A DNA stretch of 64,000 bases from Paenibacillus dendrobii (GCF_009807035.1 NZ_WUBI01000008.1:1-64000), one strand, 5' to 3'; shown: positions 1-7,918, counted from the stretch's first letter. Notes: generated by a model not told the origin, from the sequence alone. A program made the numbers and translations.

Positions 1-60
1 GCATGTATTAGGCACGCCGCCAGCGTTCGTCCTGAGCCAGGATCAAACTCTCCAAGAAAG
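1..60 (-). rRNA. rrs: 16S rRNA, 5' end only
   Basis: The reverse complement carries the universal 16S start GAGAGTTTGATCCTGGCTCA, followed by the conserved GGACGAACGCTGGCGGCGTG block. The gene runs off the low-coordinate edge of the window. The mature 5' end is placed near base 60 by analogy with Bacillus and is uncertain by a few bases. It lies downstream of a promoter and leader, so it begins an rRNA operon. Confidence 0.97.
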
Positions 61-158
61 TTTGTAGCTCATTTTGAAACTGACGAGATATAATGAATTT
101 TTGAATGAGGCAAACCCCAATCAAAAACTTCATTACTTAAAATCTCATTTGTGCTCCA

Positions 159-239
159 CAGTTCGGGGACCGAACTGCTTTGCGTTTCGACTTCATTGCT
201 GAAGTCTGTATCTCACTCGTTGTTCAGTTTTCAAAGATC
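159..239 (-). promoter_or_regulatory. rRNA operon leader: boxA-like element and two hairpins
   Basis: Reading the minus strand, CTTTGAAAACTGAAC (222-239) matches the boxA-type antitermination/processing sequence of Bacillus rrn leaders. It is followed by hairpin GACTTCA/TGAAGTC (189-206, 4-nt loop) and hairpin CAGTTCGG/CCGAACTG (159-177, 3-nt loop). These probably act in antitermination and pre-16S processing. The hairpins are seen directly; their role is inferred. Confidence 0.6.
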
Positions 240-310
240 AAATTCTTTCGATTCAAGCCTCTTTCGAAGCTTTCTTTCGTACATCACCGCATCTCAGCGG
301 CGACTTTTAT

Positions 311-340
311 AATATACCATACATGCTCGATGTTTTGCAA
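311..340 (-). promoter_or_regulatory. Candidate rRNA operon promoter
   Basis: Minus strand: -35 TTGCAA (335-340), 18-bp spacer, -10 TATATT (311-316). It is placed about 250 nt before the 16S gene and ahead of the boxA-like leader, as expected for an rrn promoter. No second comparably good promoter is seen nearer the 16S start. Confidence 0.6.
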
Positions 341-474
341 GTCTTTTTTTCAAAAACTTTTTTCAAAGTTTCTAATTCATCAATATCTTGCAGCATCTCA
401 CAGCATTCAATTTTATGTGACTAAAACTGAAGCGAAAATAAATTTATCATAGAATCCATTCTTTCGTCAAGCAT

Positions 475-705
475 TTATTGCTTGAATTGAGAGAGCTTGC
501 TGTTACGTGCATATTTAGAGAGTTCCTTGTGAGGAGCAAACCTGGCATACATGCGGAATACCGTTCTATATCTGCTGGCAATGGCGTTCCTGACCTCAAG
601 GTCCAATCTCTGATCACTTAAATCAAACAGCATCTCATCCAGCTCTTTGCGTAGCACATAATCAAGTTCCTTGCATTCCTTATCGTTAAAAAGCATACCC
701 AGCAT
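475..705 (-). CDS. Conserved small protein of unknown function (76 aa)
   Basis: I do not recognise this family. It is a short, charged, probably helical protein with no signal peptide, membrane segment or cysteine pair, and with a basic C-terminus rich in Arg, Lys and Tyr. The start at 705 is chosen because AAGGAGG lies 10 nt upstream; an in-frame upstream extension has no ribosome binding site. It lies between the SpoIIM-family gene and the rRNA promoter, on the same strand. A long inverted repeat sits just upstream at 754-806. It could be a Paenibacillus-type orphan linked to sporulation through its neighbours, but that is only context. Confidence 0.65.
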   Translation of the reverse strand: MLGMLFNDKECKELDYVLRKELDEMLFDLSDQRLDLEVRNAIASRYRTVFRMYARFAPHKELSKYARNSKLSQFKQ

Positions 706-753
706 GATTGCCTGGCCTCCTTGTCGATTAAAAAGCGAATATACAGCTTCAAG

Positions 754-806
754 TGAGCTAAAGAACGGCAAACTTCTTAATATGAAGCAGCATGGACTTT
801 AGCTCA
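754..806 (-). repeat. 10-bp inverted repeat around a small inner hairpin
   Basis: TGAGCTAAAG (754-763) and CTTTAGCTCA (797-806) are perfect inverted copies separated by 33 nt. The interval itself contains CTTC/GAAG around a 7-nt loop. It lies between the SpoIIM-family gene and the 76-aa gene. No U-run follows directly, so it is not a clean terminator. It could be a leader structure or a bidirectional operator. Confidence 0.5.
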
Positions 807-906
807 TTTGATATGCGGCTCGATTTTACCGCCTTACTGTTATGCACATTTTTTGGGAAATTTATGAATGTGTTTTTCACAATTCTTCATTTCCTAATAC
901 CGATCC

Positions 907-1515
907 CTATCCTTTCATCAGGCTGTATGTAACCGTGCTCTCAATAATAGCTGCCACAAACAGCAAAATTACGATCCATACGGATGCGGTAAGAGCTTTT
1001 CTGAACAACTCCCTCCATCTCCCCTTCAATCCTTCCTTCCCGCTTCCGCCAAGGCTCGCAATAACCATCAACCCCATTTGAAGGCCAAAGGCACAAGCAA
1101 TGATAATAGCCGGTATTTCGATAATACCGTGAGGCAGTAGCCCTTTGACTACCAGATCAAACAAACTGTTTCCCTGCTCCAGAGAACTATGTACGAGATA
1201 GCCCAAAACCATGCCGTTCACAAGCAAAAACAAAATCGGCAAAATCCCTACAAACAAACCCAGGAAGATCATCACTACGGCCTTAATGCTGTTATTGAAG
1301 AAAATGAACACAAAAAAACTCCACATCGGGCTTGAGGAATCGCTCAGCGACTTGCTGATATCCCGAATCCCCTCCATTTGATTGTTAATGATCTGTTCCA
1401 GAACACCAGTGCTGTACCATCCCGCTACAATACCAAGCATGAAAAGCACCGTAACAAACAGCAATGTTTTGCGAATGGATCCAAGGTCTTTTAGAAAAGT
1501 ACTTAGTCGAAGCAT
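907..1515 (-). CDS. Stage II sporulation protein M family membrane protein
   Basis: A 202-residue hydrophobic protein of the SpoIIM (DUF95) family. SpoIIM proper works with SpoIID and SpoIIP in peptidoglycan remodelling during engulfment of the forespore. Visible features are a first membrane helix at about residues 16-36, further helices at about 66-102, 121-140 and 175-198, and the family motif LPHGIIEIPAI at 117-127. The start at 1515 is set by GAGGAGG 6 nt upstream; an upstream in-frame ATG lies over this site. It is divergent from pdaB. SpoIIM-family paralogues are common, so orthology to the engulfment protein is not proven. Confidence 0.8.
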   Translation of the reverse strand: MLRLSTFLKDLGSIRKTLLFVTVLFMLGIVAGWYSTGVLEQIINNQMEGIRDISKSLSDSSSPMWSFFVFIFFNNSIKAVVMIFLGLFVGILPILFLLVNGMVLGYLVHSSLEQGNSLFDLVVKGLLPHGIIEIPAIIIACAFGLQMGLMVIASLGGSGKEGLKGRWRELFRKALTASVWIVILLFVAAIIESTVTYSLMKG

Positions 1516-1534
1516 ATATAACCTCCTCATGGTA

Positions 1535-1560
1535 ATAACTCGCTGGTACGAGCATACATT
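1535..1560 (+). promoter_or_regulatory. Candidate sigma-E type promoter for pdaB
   Basis: CATACATT (1553-1560) resembles the sigma-E -10 element. It is preceded by ATA (1535-1537) at a 15-bp spacing. The expected start site lies about 20 nt before the pdaB ribosome binding site. The assignment rests on motif similarity and on the sporulation role of pdaB. Confidence 0.4.
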
Positions 1561-1604
1561 GAAGTAAACAAGCATTTCGAAAGTGGAAAGGGGCGACTAT
1601 AGCG

Positions 1605-2411
1605 ATGAATTCATTTTTTTATGTGCTGAACGGCCGCAAAATCAAGCGTACTTTCTTTGTTCTCGCCGCTGCACTGTTCGCTATCGGCATTATTTATGTA
1701 GAGTCTGACAATATTACAGTGTTTTCCGAGGGAGCTCCAGCTGCTATTTACAGCGTTCCTACGGACAAGAAGGTGATTGCCCTGACATTTGATATCAGTT
1801 GGGGAGAAAAGCGTCCTGAACCCATCCTGAACGTTCTGAAAGACAAAGGAGTCGAGAAAGCAACTTTTTTCCTCTCCTCACCTTGGAGCAAAAGCCATCC
1901 GGACATTGTGAATCAAATCAAAACTGCCGGCTTTGAGATCGGAAGCCATGGGCATAAGCATGTGAATTACAGCAGTCTGAGCGATGAGGAGATTAAGACA
2001 CAGCTTACGACAGCCAACTCTATATTAACCGATTTGACGGGCAAGGAACCCAATCTGCTTCGTCTTCCAAATGGGGATTTTGATAAACGGGTGCTGAAGA
2101 TTGCAGACAGCCTGAACTATAAGGTTATTCAGTGGGATACTGACTCACAAGACTGGAAGAACATCGGAGTAGACAATATCGTGAACCGCGTCGTCAGCAA
2201 AGCTCATCCAGGTGACATCGTCCTCCTTCACGCCAGCGATTCCTGCAAACAAACGCACGAGGCTCTCCCGATCATTATCGATGAACTGCGCAAGCAGGGA
2301 TATGAGTTCGTAACGGTATCCGATCTTCTGACCCAAGCCGACACCAAGGGCAAAGAAGTCCGCGATCAAGCCACGCTGCAGCAAGCCATTGATGACGCTG
2401 CGGGCATGTAG
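1605..2411 (+). CDS. pdaB: Sporulation polysaccharide deacetylase PdaB
   Basis: A NodB-homology deacetylase of the PdaB subfamily, required in Bacillus for stable late spores and thought to act on cortex peptidoglycan. It has 268 residues with an N-terminal signal anchor (about 14-31). The deacetylase domain starts near residue 55 with TFDISWG (61-67), the PdaB version of the metal-binding TFDDG motif, and continues with GSHGHKH (113-119) supplying metal ligands and LLHASD (207-212). A GGAAAGGGG site precedes the ATG. It is one of the few plus-strand genes, divergent from the SpoIIM-like gene and convergent with kbaA. Confidence 0.93.
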   Translation: MNSFFYVLNGRKIKRTFFVLAAALFAIGIIYVESDNITVFSEGAPAAIYSVPTDKKVIALTFDISWGEKRPEPILNVLKDKGVEKATFFLSSPWSKSHPDIVNQIKTAGFEIGSHGHKHVNYSSLSDEEIKTQLTTANSILTDLTGKEPNLLRLPNGDFDKRVLKIADSLNYKVIQWDTDSQDWKNIGVDNIVNRVVSKAHPGDIVLLHASDSCKQTHEALPIIIDELRKQGYEFVTVSDLLTQADTKGKEVRDQATLQQAIDDAAGM

Positions 2412-2423
2412 CAAAAGCTAAAG

Positions 2424-2453
2424 AAAAAAGAGCTAATTACTTAGCTCTTTTTT
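2424..2453. terminator. Bidirectional terminator between pdaB and kbaA
   Basis: Stem AAAAAAGAGCTAA/TTAGCTCTTTTTT with a 4-nt loop and U-tracts in both directions. It lies 12 nt after the pdaB stop and overlaps the last codons of the convergent kbaA gene. Confidence 0.85.
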
Positions 2454-3031
2454 GGTTTCAACACTTTATGAAGTATTAAAATCTGGTATGCATTGCAGGC
2501 TAACAATGGAACCACAATAAAGATGGTGGCATTGTTATCGTTAATTTTGAGTCCGCCTACCATCTCTACAATCGTAACTGCTGTCATGAAGAAAATCGTC
2601 GGTACCCACGCACTCGGGTTCGTCGCTCGGACTTTAAAGAAGGCAACCGCGACAGCGACAACTAAAATGGCTATACCCAGTAATAAATCTGCCGCTTGAT
2701 TGCCCTCCCTGCCTACAAAGGACCGGAAGAACATGACTTCAAGCAAAGCCAGAACCGCGAGGACAAACTGTATGTACTGCCACGTTTTCAGCTTGAACAC
2801 GCCAATAGCCGTATAATTCAGGATCATATAAGCAAAAAAACCAAGCTGTGAGTATACGCTCGTCATCGCCCCAAAACCGAAAAGAATGAGCAAATAAAAC
2901 AAAACATCTTTAGCATCCTTGAATGAAATGGTTTCTCTGCTGTACGGTAGAAGGAAACCGGTAATTATGGAGACGATGGCTCCCACAAGCAAGGTTTTTA
3001 AAAATAACTTGGACCAATTTTTCAAGTTCAA
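2441..3031 (-). CDS. kbaA: KinB signalling pathway activation protein KbaA
   Basis: An integral membrane protein (196 aa, about 6-7 predicted helices at roughly 11-28, 43-80, 86-103, 113-131, 142-160 and 168-187). It matches KbaA, which in B. subtilis is needed for the sensor kinase KinB to feed phosphate into the Spo0A sporulation phosphorelay. The start codon is TTG with a weak GGGGGTG site 8 nt upstream. The gene holds the same slot as in B. subtilis, between gerD and pdaB. Its 3' end overlaps the shared terminator. Confidence 0.88.
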   Translation of the reverse strand: MNLKNWSKLFLKTLLVGAIVSIITGFLLPYSRETISFKDAKDVLFYLLILFGFGAMTSVYSQLGFFAYMILNYTAIGVFKLKTWQYIQFVLAVLALLEVMFFRSFVGREGNQAADLLLGIAILVVAVAVAFFKVRATNPSAWVPTIFFMTAVTIVEMVGGLKINDNNATIFIVVPLLACNAYQILILHKVLKPKKS

Positions 3032-3094
3032 CTCGTCTGCACCCCCAAGACATTATTTTACCAACGTTCTCATTAAAAAACCATGCCCGTGTCG

Positions 3095-3124
3095 ACATAT
3101 TTCGAAATTCACTTCGGCATACTA
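3095..3124 (+). promoter_or_regulatory. Candidate sigma-G promoter for gerD
   Basis: ACATA (3095-3099), 18-bp spacer, CATACTA (3118-3124). The -10 fits the CATNNTA sigma-G consensus exactly and the -35 fits GMATR at four of five positions. gerD is a known sigma-G gene in B. subtilis. The predicted start falls about 10 nt before the ribosome binding site. Confidence 0.6.
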
Positions 3125-3156
3125 CAAACAGGATTATAGACAAAGGAGTGACGCTC

Positions 3157-3843
3157 ATGAAGTGGCCGGTTTTAGGCGTATGGGGAATCATTTTCGGGCT
3201 TTCCGCCGTACTTGCGGGCTGTGGATCCGAACAGAGCTATGCACCGCCTCAGGGCGATTATAAAGAAATGAAAACGATGGTTGTCGACATCCTGAAAAGC
3301 GATGAAGGCAAAAAAGCGGTCGAAGATGCTTTAAAACAAAGTGGCGGAAGCTCTTCAAGCGGTCCGGGCATGCAAATGATGACCGTGCAGGCAACAGATC
3401 AAATCCGTACGGCCGTAAAGGACACCATTACTTCCGAGGAATATAAAAAAGAATTCGAAAAAATTATGACCGATCCTCAGTTTGCCGGCGAATTCGCCAA
3501 ATCGATCAGCTCCCAGAATAAACAGCTACACATGCAGCTCATCAAGGATCCAACTTATCAAAAGGCGGTCTCGGACATCATGAAATCGCCGGAAGTCATG
3601 AAAATGTTCCTAGACCTCACCAAAACACCGGAATACCGAAAACAATCCATGACGGTTATGCAGGAAGCCATGCAGAATCCGATGTTTAAAATGGAAGTCA
3701 TGTCACTGTTGAAGAATGTCGTCACCCAAGAATTGCAGCCAAAAGTAGAAAAAGGCAGCCAAGGTGGCGAAGGCGGTAAGGGACAGGAAGGCGGAGACAA
3801 AGGCGAGAAGGATAAGGACAGTGGAGACAGCGGCGGTTCTTAA
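3157..3843 (+). CDS. gerD: Spore germination lipoprotein GerD
   Basis: GerD is a forespore lipoprotein of the inner spore membrane that clusters nutrient germinant receptors into the germinosome. The 228-residue product begins with a signal peptide ending in lipobox LAGC, lipidated Cys22. A soluble helical Met/Lys-rich domain follows, ending in a Gly/Glu/Lys/Asp-rich low-complexity tail from about residue 200. The ATG at 3157 is preferred to the GTG at 3148 because AAAGGAG overlaps the GTG and sits 8 nt before the ATG. It is followed directly by a strong terminator. Confidence 0.93.
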   Translation: MKWPVLGVWGIIFGLSAVLAGCGSEQSYAPPQGDYKEMKTMVVDILKSDEGKKAVEDALKQSGGSSSSGPGMQMMTVQATDQIRTAVKDTITSEEYKKEFEKIMTDPQFAGEFAKSISSQNKQLHMQLIKDPTYQKAVSDIMKSPEVMKMFLDLTKTPEYRKQSMTVMQEAMQNPMFKMEVMSLLKNVVTQELQPKVEKGSQGGEGGKGQEGGDKGEKDKDSGDSGGS

Positions 3844-3845
3844 AA

Positions 3846-3873
3846 CAAAAAAGCCCCTATGTAGGGGCTTTTT
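3846..3873. terminator. Bidirectional terminator between gerD and mrp
   Basis: Stem AAAAAGCCCCT/AGGGGCTTTTT with a 4-nt loop, giving a U-tract in both directions between the convergent genes gerD and mrp. Confidence 0.9.
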
Positions 3874-3885
3874 GCTTGCGAAGAA

Positions 3886-4983
3886 TTACTTTTCACATTT
3901 GCCAATTATGTTCGTTGCCAATTCATTATAAAGCTTGCCGATTGTCGATTCGGATTTGTACACCGAAGGCGAGAAATCCGGTTCTGATATATGATTATCC
4001 GGCGCTCCCAGCGGCAGCTGCGCCAACAGGCTCGTATGAAGCGTTTCGGCAAGCTGTCCGCCGCCTCCGCGGCCAAATACATAATCCTTTTCACCGCAAT
4101 GCGAACATTCATAATATGCCATGTTCTCCACGACGCCCAAGATTTCATGATCCGTTTGAATGGCCATGGCACCCGCACGAGCTGCTACGAATGCAGCAGT
4201 GGCATGCGGAGTCGTAACAATAACCTCTTTGCTCTGAGGTAGCATTTGATGGACATCCAGTGCAATGTCACCGGTTCCCGGAGGGAGATCCAGAAGCAGG
4301 TAATCCAGCTTGCCCCAATTGACATCGCCGAAAAATTGATGAAGCATTTTGCCAAGCATTGGTCCGCGCCAGACCACAGGATTGTTCTCACGGATAAAGA
4401 ACCCCATGGACATTACCTTCACGCCAAATCGCTCTACGGGTACAATGGTACCATCTACCACGACAGGACCTTCTTCGATCCCCATCATATCCGGAACGCT
4501 GAAGCCGTAAATATCCGCATCGATCAGGCCAACTCTTTTCCCTTGGCGGGCCAATGCGGCAGCCAGATTGACGGTTACCGTCGACTTGCCAACGCCCCCC
4601 TTCCCGCTCGCTACCGCGATGAAGTGTACGTCGGGATCGGTCAGCAGCTCATTTCTCTCAAGACCCGCCGCATGTCCCTTGACCAGCTTATCCTCGTCCG
4701 TTTTGCTCTCATGCTCACCCAGGATCTTGCTGCGCTCATGTTCATTGGCTTCTCGCATACGAATATGAATATCTTCGACTCCCGCAGACTGCAGACGATC
4801 GCGGATCTCCTTCTCGAGCGCTTGTCCGTAGCCTTCACGGTTATCCAGTGTAATAACGGAAAGCGAAACCCTATTTTCTTTTACAACAATATCTCTTATC
4901 ATTTGCAGCTCAATCAGGCTTCGGCCGGTGGCAGTATCACCGATGGGCTGTAGCACCTCTTGAACTTGCTCACGTGACAACAT
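3886..4983 (-). CDS. salA: Mrp/NBP35-family iron-sulfur carrier ATPase (SalA-like)
   Basis: A ParA/MinD-fold ATPase of the Mrp/ApbC family, 365 aa. The N-terminal MIP18/DUF59 domain covers about 1-85, and the deviant Walker A GKGGVGKST is at 127-135. A CxxC pair (Cys293, Cys296) matches the family's Fe-S binding site. It occupies the position of B. subtilis salA (ybaL), between cwlD and gerD; SalA also represses scoC there. The carrier role is well founded for the family, and the regulatory role is by synteny only. An AGAGGTG site precedes the ATG. Confidence 0.85.
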   Translation of the reverse strand: MLSREQVQEVLQPIGDTATGRSLIELQMIRDIVVKENRVSLSVITLDNREGYGQALEKEIRDRLQSAGVEDIHIRMREANEHERSKILGEHESKTDEDKLVKGHAAGLERNELLTDPDVHFIAVASGKGGVGKSTVTVNLAAALARQGKRVGLIDADIYGFSVPDMMGIEEGPVVVDGTIVPVERFGVKVMSMGFFIRENNPVVWRGPMLGKMLHQFFGDVNWGKLDYLLLDLPPGTGDIALDVHQMLPQSKEVIVTTPHATAAFVAARAGAMAIQTDHEILGVVENMAYYECSHCGEKDYVFGRGGGGQLAETLHTSLLAQLPLGAPDNHISEPDFSPSVYKSESTIGKLYNELATNIIGKCEK

Positions 4984-5050
4984 GATGGCAGCACCTCTGC
5001 TTTATTAATTGGCATCCATACATGGATAAGCCCCAGTAGGTATTATACCA

Positions 5051-5824
5051 TCAACGCTCATTTTCTGACGACAGTTTCACCTTTTCTCCGGATAAATACC
5101 TTAACATCCCCTTGTAAACAGCTGCAGCGATCTTACGCTGGTAATTCTCATCCCTAAGCAGCTGAGATTCCTGCGGATGGGAGAGAAAGCCTAACTCCAC
5201 TAGCGCAGCAGGCATTTTTAATGCTTGCAGGAGATAAACAGTATCAACCGTTTTCGCGATACGGTCCGTATTTCCAAGGTTCCGCTTGATTTCATCCTGA
5301 ATGAGTTCAGCGAGTCCCTCGTTATCAGGATGATTAGGATAATAAAAGGTCTGAGCCCCGCTCCATCTGCTGGACGGAAAGCTGTTCAGATGAATGCTCA
5401 GAAACAGGTCGGCCTTCGTATCCTGGATAACTTTTGCCCGTTGTTTCAAATCTTCCGTCTTGCGTTTGGAGTACCCCTTGGTATCTGCATCCGCCAAATC
5501 GTAATCTCCTTCGCGGGTCATATAGACCAGGGCTCCCGCCTGCTGCAAATAATCCCGGAGGTATAATGCGATCGCGAGATTTACGTCTTTTTCAATAACG
5601 CCCTGTTTGCTTACCGCCCCTCCATCAGGCCCACCATGCCCTGCATCAAGCGCAATCACCTTTCCCGATAAAGGGAGGCTCCAGTGTCCCGTTGTTTTGA
5701 CAACAGGGATATTAAATGTGGCTACGGCGATAAATACGATAAGCAGACATAAGCCCATCAGCAATTTTTTGATCGAGCTCAGCCTGATCCACAGCACCTG
5801 CTTGCCAGGCCCCTGCTTGGACAT
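5051..5824 (-). CDS. cwlD: Germination/cortex N-acetylmuramoyl-L-alanine amidase CwlD
   Basis: CwlD cleaves peptide side chains from muramic acid so that muramic-delta-lactam can form in spore cortex. The 257-residue protein has an N-terminal anchor (about 20-37) and an Amidase_3 domain. Zinc ligands are His63 (in DAGHGGPDGG), Glu78 and His135 (SIHLNS), with catalytic Glu200 (LVELGF). The ATG at 5824 is chosen over an upstream TTG because GGAGG is 10 nt away. That GGAGG lies inside the 3' arm of a hairpin (5832-5880). Confidence 0.93.
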   Translation of the reverse strand: MSKQGPGKQVLWIRLSSIKKLLMGLCLLIVFIAVATFNIPVVKTTGHWSLPLSGKVIALDAGHGGPDGGAVSKQGVIEKDVNLAIALYLRDYLQQAGALVYMTREGDYDLADADTKGYSKRKTEDLKQRAKVIQDTKADLFLSIHLNSFPSSRWSGAQTFYYPNHPDNEGLAELIQDEIKRNLGNTDRIAKTVDTVYLLQALKMPAALVELGFLSHPQESQLLRDENYQRKIAAAVYKGMLRYLSGEKVKLSSENER

Positions 5825-5825
5825 C

Positions 5826-5880
5826 AAAAATCCACCTCCGTTCCCATATCGACTCTACTCATCTATATGGGCGAAGGTGG
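5826..5880 (-). promoter_or_regulatory. Hairpin between sat and cwlD covering the cwlD ribosome binding site
   Basis: On the minus strand CCACCTTCG pairs with CGGAGGTGG (9 bp, one G-U) and CCCATAT pairs with ATATGGG (7 bp), with a 2-nt bulge and a 15-nt loop. The 3' arm contains the GGAGG of cwlD and is followed by ATTTTTG up to the ATG. It can be read as a terminator for cysH-sat or as an SD-sequestering structure. The single non-Watson-Crick pair is a wobble only in the minus-strand RNA. Confidence 0.65.
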
Positions 5881-5892
5881 ACAAATAGTACC

Positions 5893-7062
5893 TTAAGGCG
5901 TAACTTGCGCGCTCATACCGGCAATCAATACTTCGGCGACTTCCGGGCGGGTAAATTCCGGAGGCGGGCACTGACCGTCTCTCAGCAACCCGCGCACCTT
6001 GGTACCAGAAAGCGTCAGATGCTCTTCATGCGGATGAGGACAGGTTTTGCTGGAAGCCATGTTGCCGCATTTCTTGCAAAAGAAGCTATGTTCAAAAAAT
6101 AGAGGGGTAATTCCGAGTTCCTCCGGTCTGAAGTTCGAGAAAATCTCCTGAGCTTCATAAGTTCCATAGTAATCGCCTACACCCGCATGATCGCGGCCAA
6201 CGATAAAATGGGTACATCCGTAGTTTTTGCGGACAATTGCATGGAATATTGCCTCTCTTGGACCTGCGTACCGCATCGCTGCCGGGAATACGCCCAAGAA
6301 AGTCCGATCTTCGGGATAATAATTTTCCAAGAGTACCAGATAGCTTTTCATCCGTACATCAGCCGGAACGTCGTCCGACTTCGTTTCGCCCACGAGCGGG
6401 TTCAGGAACAAGGCATCGACGATTTCCATCGCACTCTTCTGGATGTACTCATGAGCTCGATGCACCGGGTTACGGGTCTGGAAACCGACGACCGTTCTCC
6501 ATCCTTTTTGCTCGAACAGCTCTCTGGTTCTTGCAGGATCAAAATAAAAGTCGCTAAATCTGGCTGGCTGCGGCCGATTAAGAATCTTAACGCTCCCGCC
6601 AACATAGATCGAGGAGCGCTCCAGCAGCTTTTTCACGCCGGGATGTTCCGGGTCAGAGGTCTTGAATACCTTATTAGCCTCTTCCTCTTGATCCACTTCA
6701 TATACACTTTCAATATTTAACACAGCATAAATGACTTTATCCTCAGCGCCTGTCAGTGCCACCTGATCTCCTATGCTCAGACTGCCAACTGTCTCTTCAT
6801 CCACGGACAGGGTCACCGGAATGCTCCATACGTTTCCATCGGCAAGACGCATGGTATGAACAACAGAACGGTAATCTTCCTCATTCATAAAGCCTGTTAG
6901 CGGAGAAAAGGCACCACTCCCAATTAAATCAAGATCGGATATGGTCCAGTTATTCACCGGTATCTGCTTCAGATGATAAGAGGTTTTCAATAGTTCTTCC
7001 CTCTCCTGCCCCTCGGCAATCCGGTTTACAAGTTTTCCACCGTGTGGAAGAATTGTTGTCAT
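5893..7062 (-). CDS. sat: Sulfate adenylyltransferase (ATP sulfurylase)
   Basis: Converts sulfate and ATP to adenosine 5'-phosphosulfate (APS), the first step of assimilatory sulfate reduction, in the cytoplasm. It has 389 residues. The substrate-binding motif is [10 protein letters not shown] at 195-204 (HxxH is the nucleotide-binding core), and GRDHAG is at 289-294. A Cys-rich insert (Cys329, Cys332, Cys341, then His residues) near the C-terminus probably binds zinc. It starts 25 nt after cysH, with AAGGGGGAG before the ATG, so the two genes form one transcription unit feeding APS to CysH. Confidence 0.95.
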   Translation of the reverse strand: MTTILPHGGKLVNRIAEGQEREELLKTSYHLKQIPVNNWTISDLDLIGSGAFSPLTGFMNEEDYRSVVHTMRLADGNVWSIPVTLSVDEETVGSLSIGDQVALTGAEDKVIYAVLNIESVYEVDQEEEANKVFKTSDPEHPGVKKLLERSSIYVGGSVKILNRPQPARFSDFYFDPARTRELFEQKGWRTVVGFQTRNPVHRAHEYIQKSAMEIVDALFLNPLVGETKSDDVPADVRMKSYLVLLENYYPEDRTFLGVFPAAMRYAGPREAIFHAIVRKNYGCTHFIVGRDHAGVGDYYGTYEAQEIFSNFRPEELGITPLFFEHSFFCKKCGNMASSKTCPHPHEEHLTLSGTKVRGLLRDGQCPPPEFTRPEVAEVLIAGMSAQVTP

Positions 7063-7087
7063 ATTTGCTCCCCCTTAGCCGCGTCTA

Positions 7088-7780
7088 TTATTGGTGAAGT
7101 CCACACTCTGTTTTATCGCTGTCGGACCAACGTCCTGCTCTTGCATCTTCTCCCGGATTTACCTGACGAGTGCAATACTCGCAGCCTATACTGGGATAGT
7201 TCTGATCATGCAAAGGATTATACAGTACTTGGTTCTCTCGAATATAATTCCAGACATCATCCGATGTCCAGTCGGCAATCGGGTTAAATTTTACAAGTCC
7301 AAATTTCTGATCATATTCAACCTTCTTGGCATTCGCACGCGTTGGAGCCTGATCTCTGCGAATTCCAGTGATCCAAGCATCATACTGGGAGAGAATCCGA
7401 GTCAACGGTTCGACTTTGCGGATATTGCAACATTGGTTGGGTTCCGACTTCCACAATTCAGCACCATGCTGCGCAGCTTGCTCCTCCGGAGTCAGTTTGG
7501 GAGATACACGCACGAATTGAATACCGTACTTCGATTCAAGGCGGTCCTTGGTTTCATACGTTTCTTTAAAATGAAAATCGGTATCCAGATAAAAAATATC
7601 CGTTGAAGGACTCACTTTTTGCAGAATATCGACCAGAACGACATCTTCAGCACCAAAACTGCATGCAAACGTCAGATTCGGGAACGTCTCTACGGCAACA
7701 CGGATGACTTCTTCGGCAGAAGCATGTTCAAGTTCAGCAGCTTGAAGCTCAATCCATTTTTCCTTTTCAAGCAAATTCAT
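7088..7780 (-). CDS. cysH: APS reductase (assimilatory, 4Fe-4S type) CysH
   Basis: Reduces activated sulfate to sulfite with thioredoxin. The 230-aa protein has a PP-loop-like SFGAED (41-46) and the Cys pairs CC (117-118) and CxxC (200, 203) that hold a 4Fe-4S cluster. This marks it as APS-type rather than cluster-free PAPS reductase, and the absence of an APS kinase next door agrees. The catalytic Cys226 is in the C-terminal ECGLH. The start at 7780 is used because AAGGGGAG lies 11 nt upstream and overlaps a further upstream ATG. Confidence 0.93.
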   Translation of the reverse strand: MNLLEKEKWIELQAAELEHASAEEVIRVAVETFPNLTFACSFGAEDVVLVDILQKVSPSTDIFYLDTDFHFKETYETKDRLESKYGIQFVRVSPKLTPEEQAAQHGAELWKSEPNQCCNIRKVEPLTRILSQYDAWITGIRRDQAPTRANAKKVEYDQKFGLVKFNPIADWTSDDVWNYIRENQVLYNPLHDQNYPSIGCEYCTRQVNPGEDARAGRWSDSDKTECGLHQ

Positions 7781-7830
7781 TGTGAATGTCTCTCCCCTTC
7801 CCATATTTCACACCATTAAATTCATTTAAT

Positions 7831-7886
7831 ACCAAGCGGTTTAATATGATTTAAATCCAGTATAAACCAATTTGGTTGGTTGTCAA
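7831..7886 (-). promoter_or_regulatory. cysH promoter with internal palindromic operator
   Basis: Minus strand: -35 TTGACA (7881-7886), 16-bp spacer, -10 TATACT (7859-7864). The spacer holds the palindrome AACCAAATTGGTT (7865-7877), and a related AAACCGCTTGGT lies downstream of the -10 (7831-7842). Two similar sites placed where a repressor would block RNA polymerase suggest sulfur-responsive control. The regulator is unknown; Rrf2/CymR-type proteins control such genes in Bacillales. Confidence 0.6.
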
Positions 7887-7918
7887 TGCTCATAACGTGT
7901 AATTTCCAGTTGAACAAA

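Noticed and set aside
74-94. Plus-strand TTGAAA and TATAAT near the 16S start
   Set aside because: The spacer is only 9 bp, so it cannot be a promoter; TATAAT here is part of the rRNA leader.
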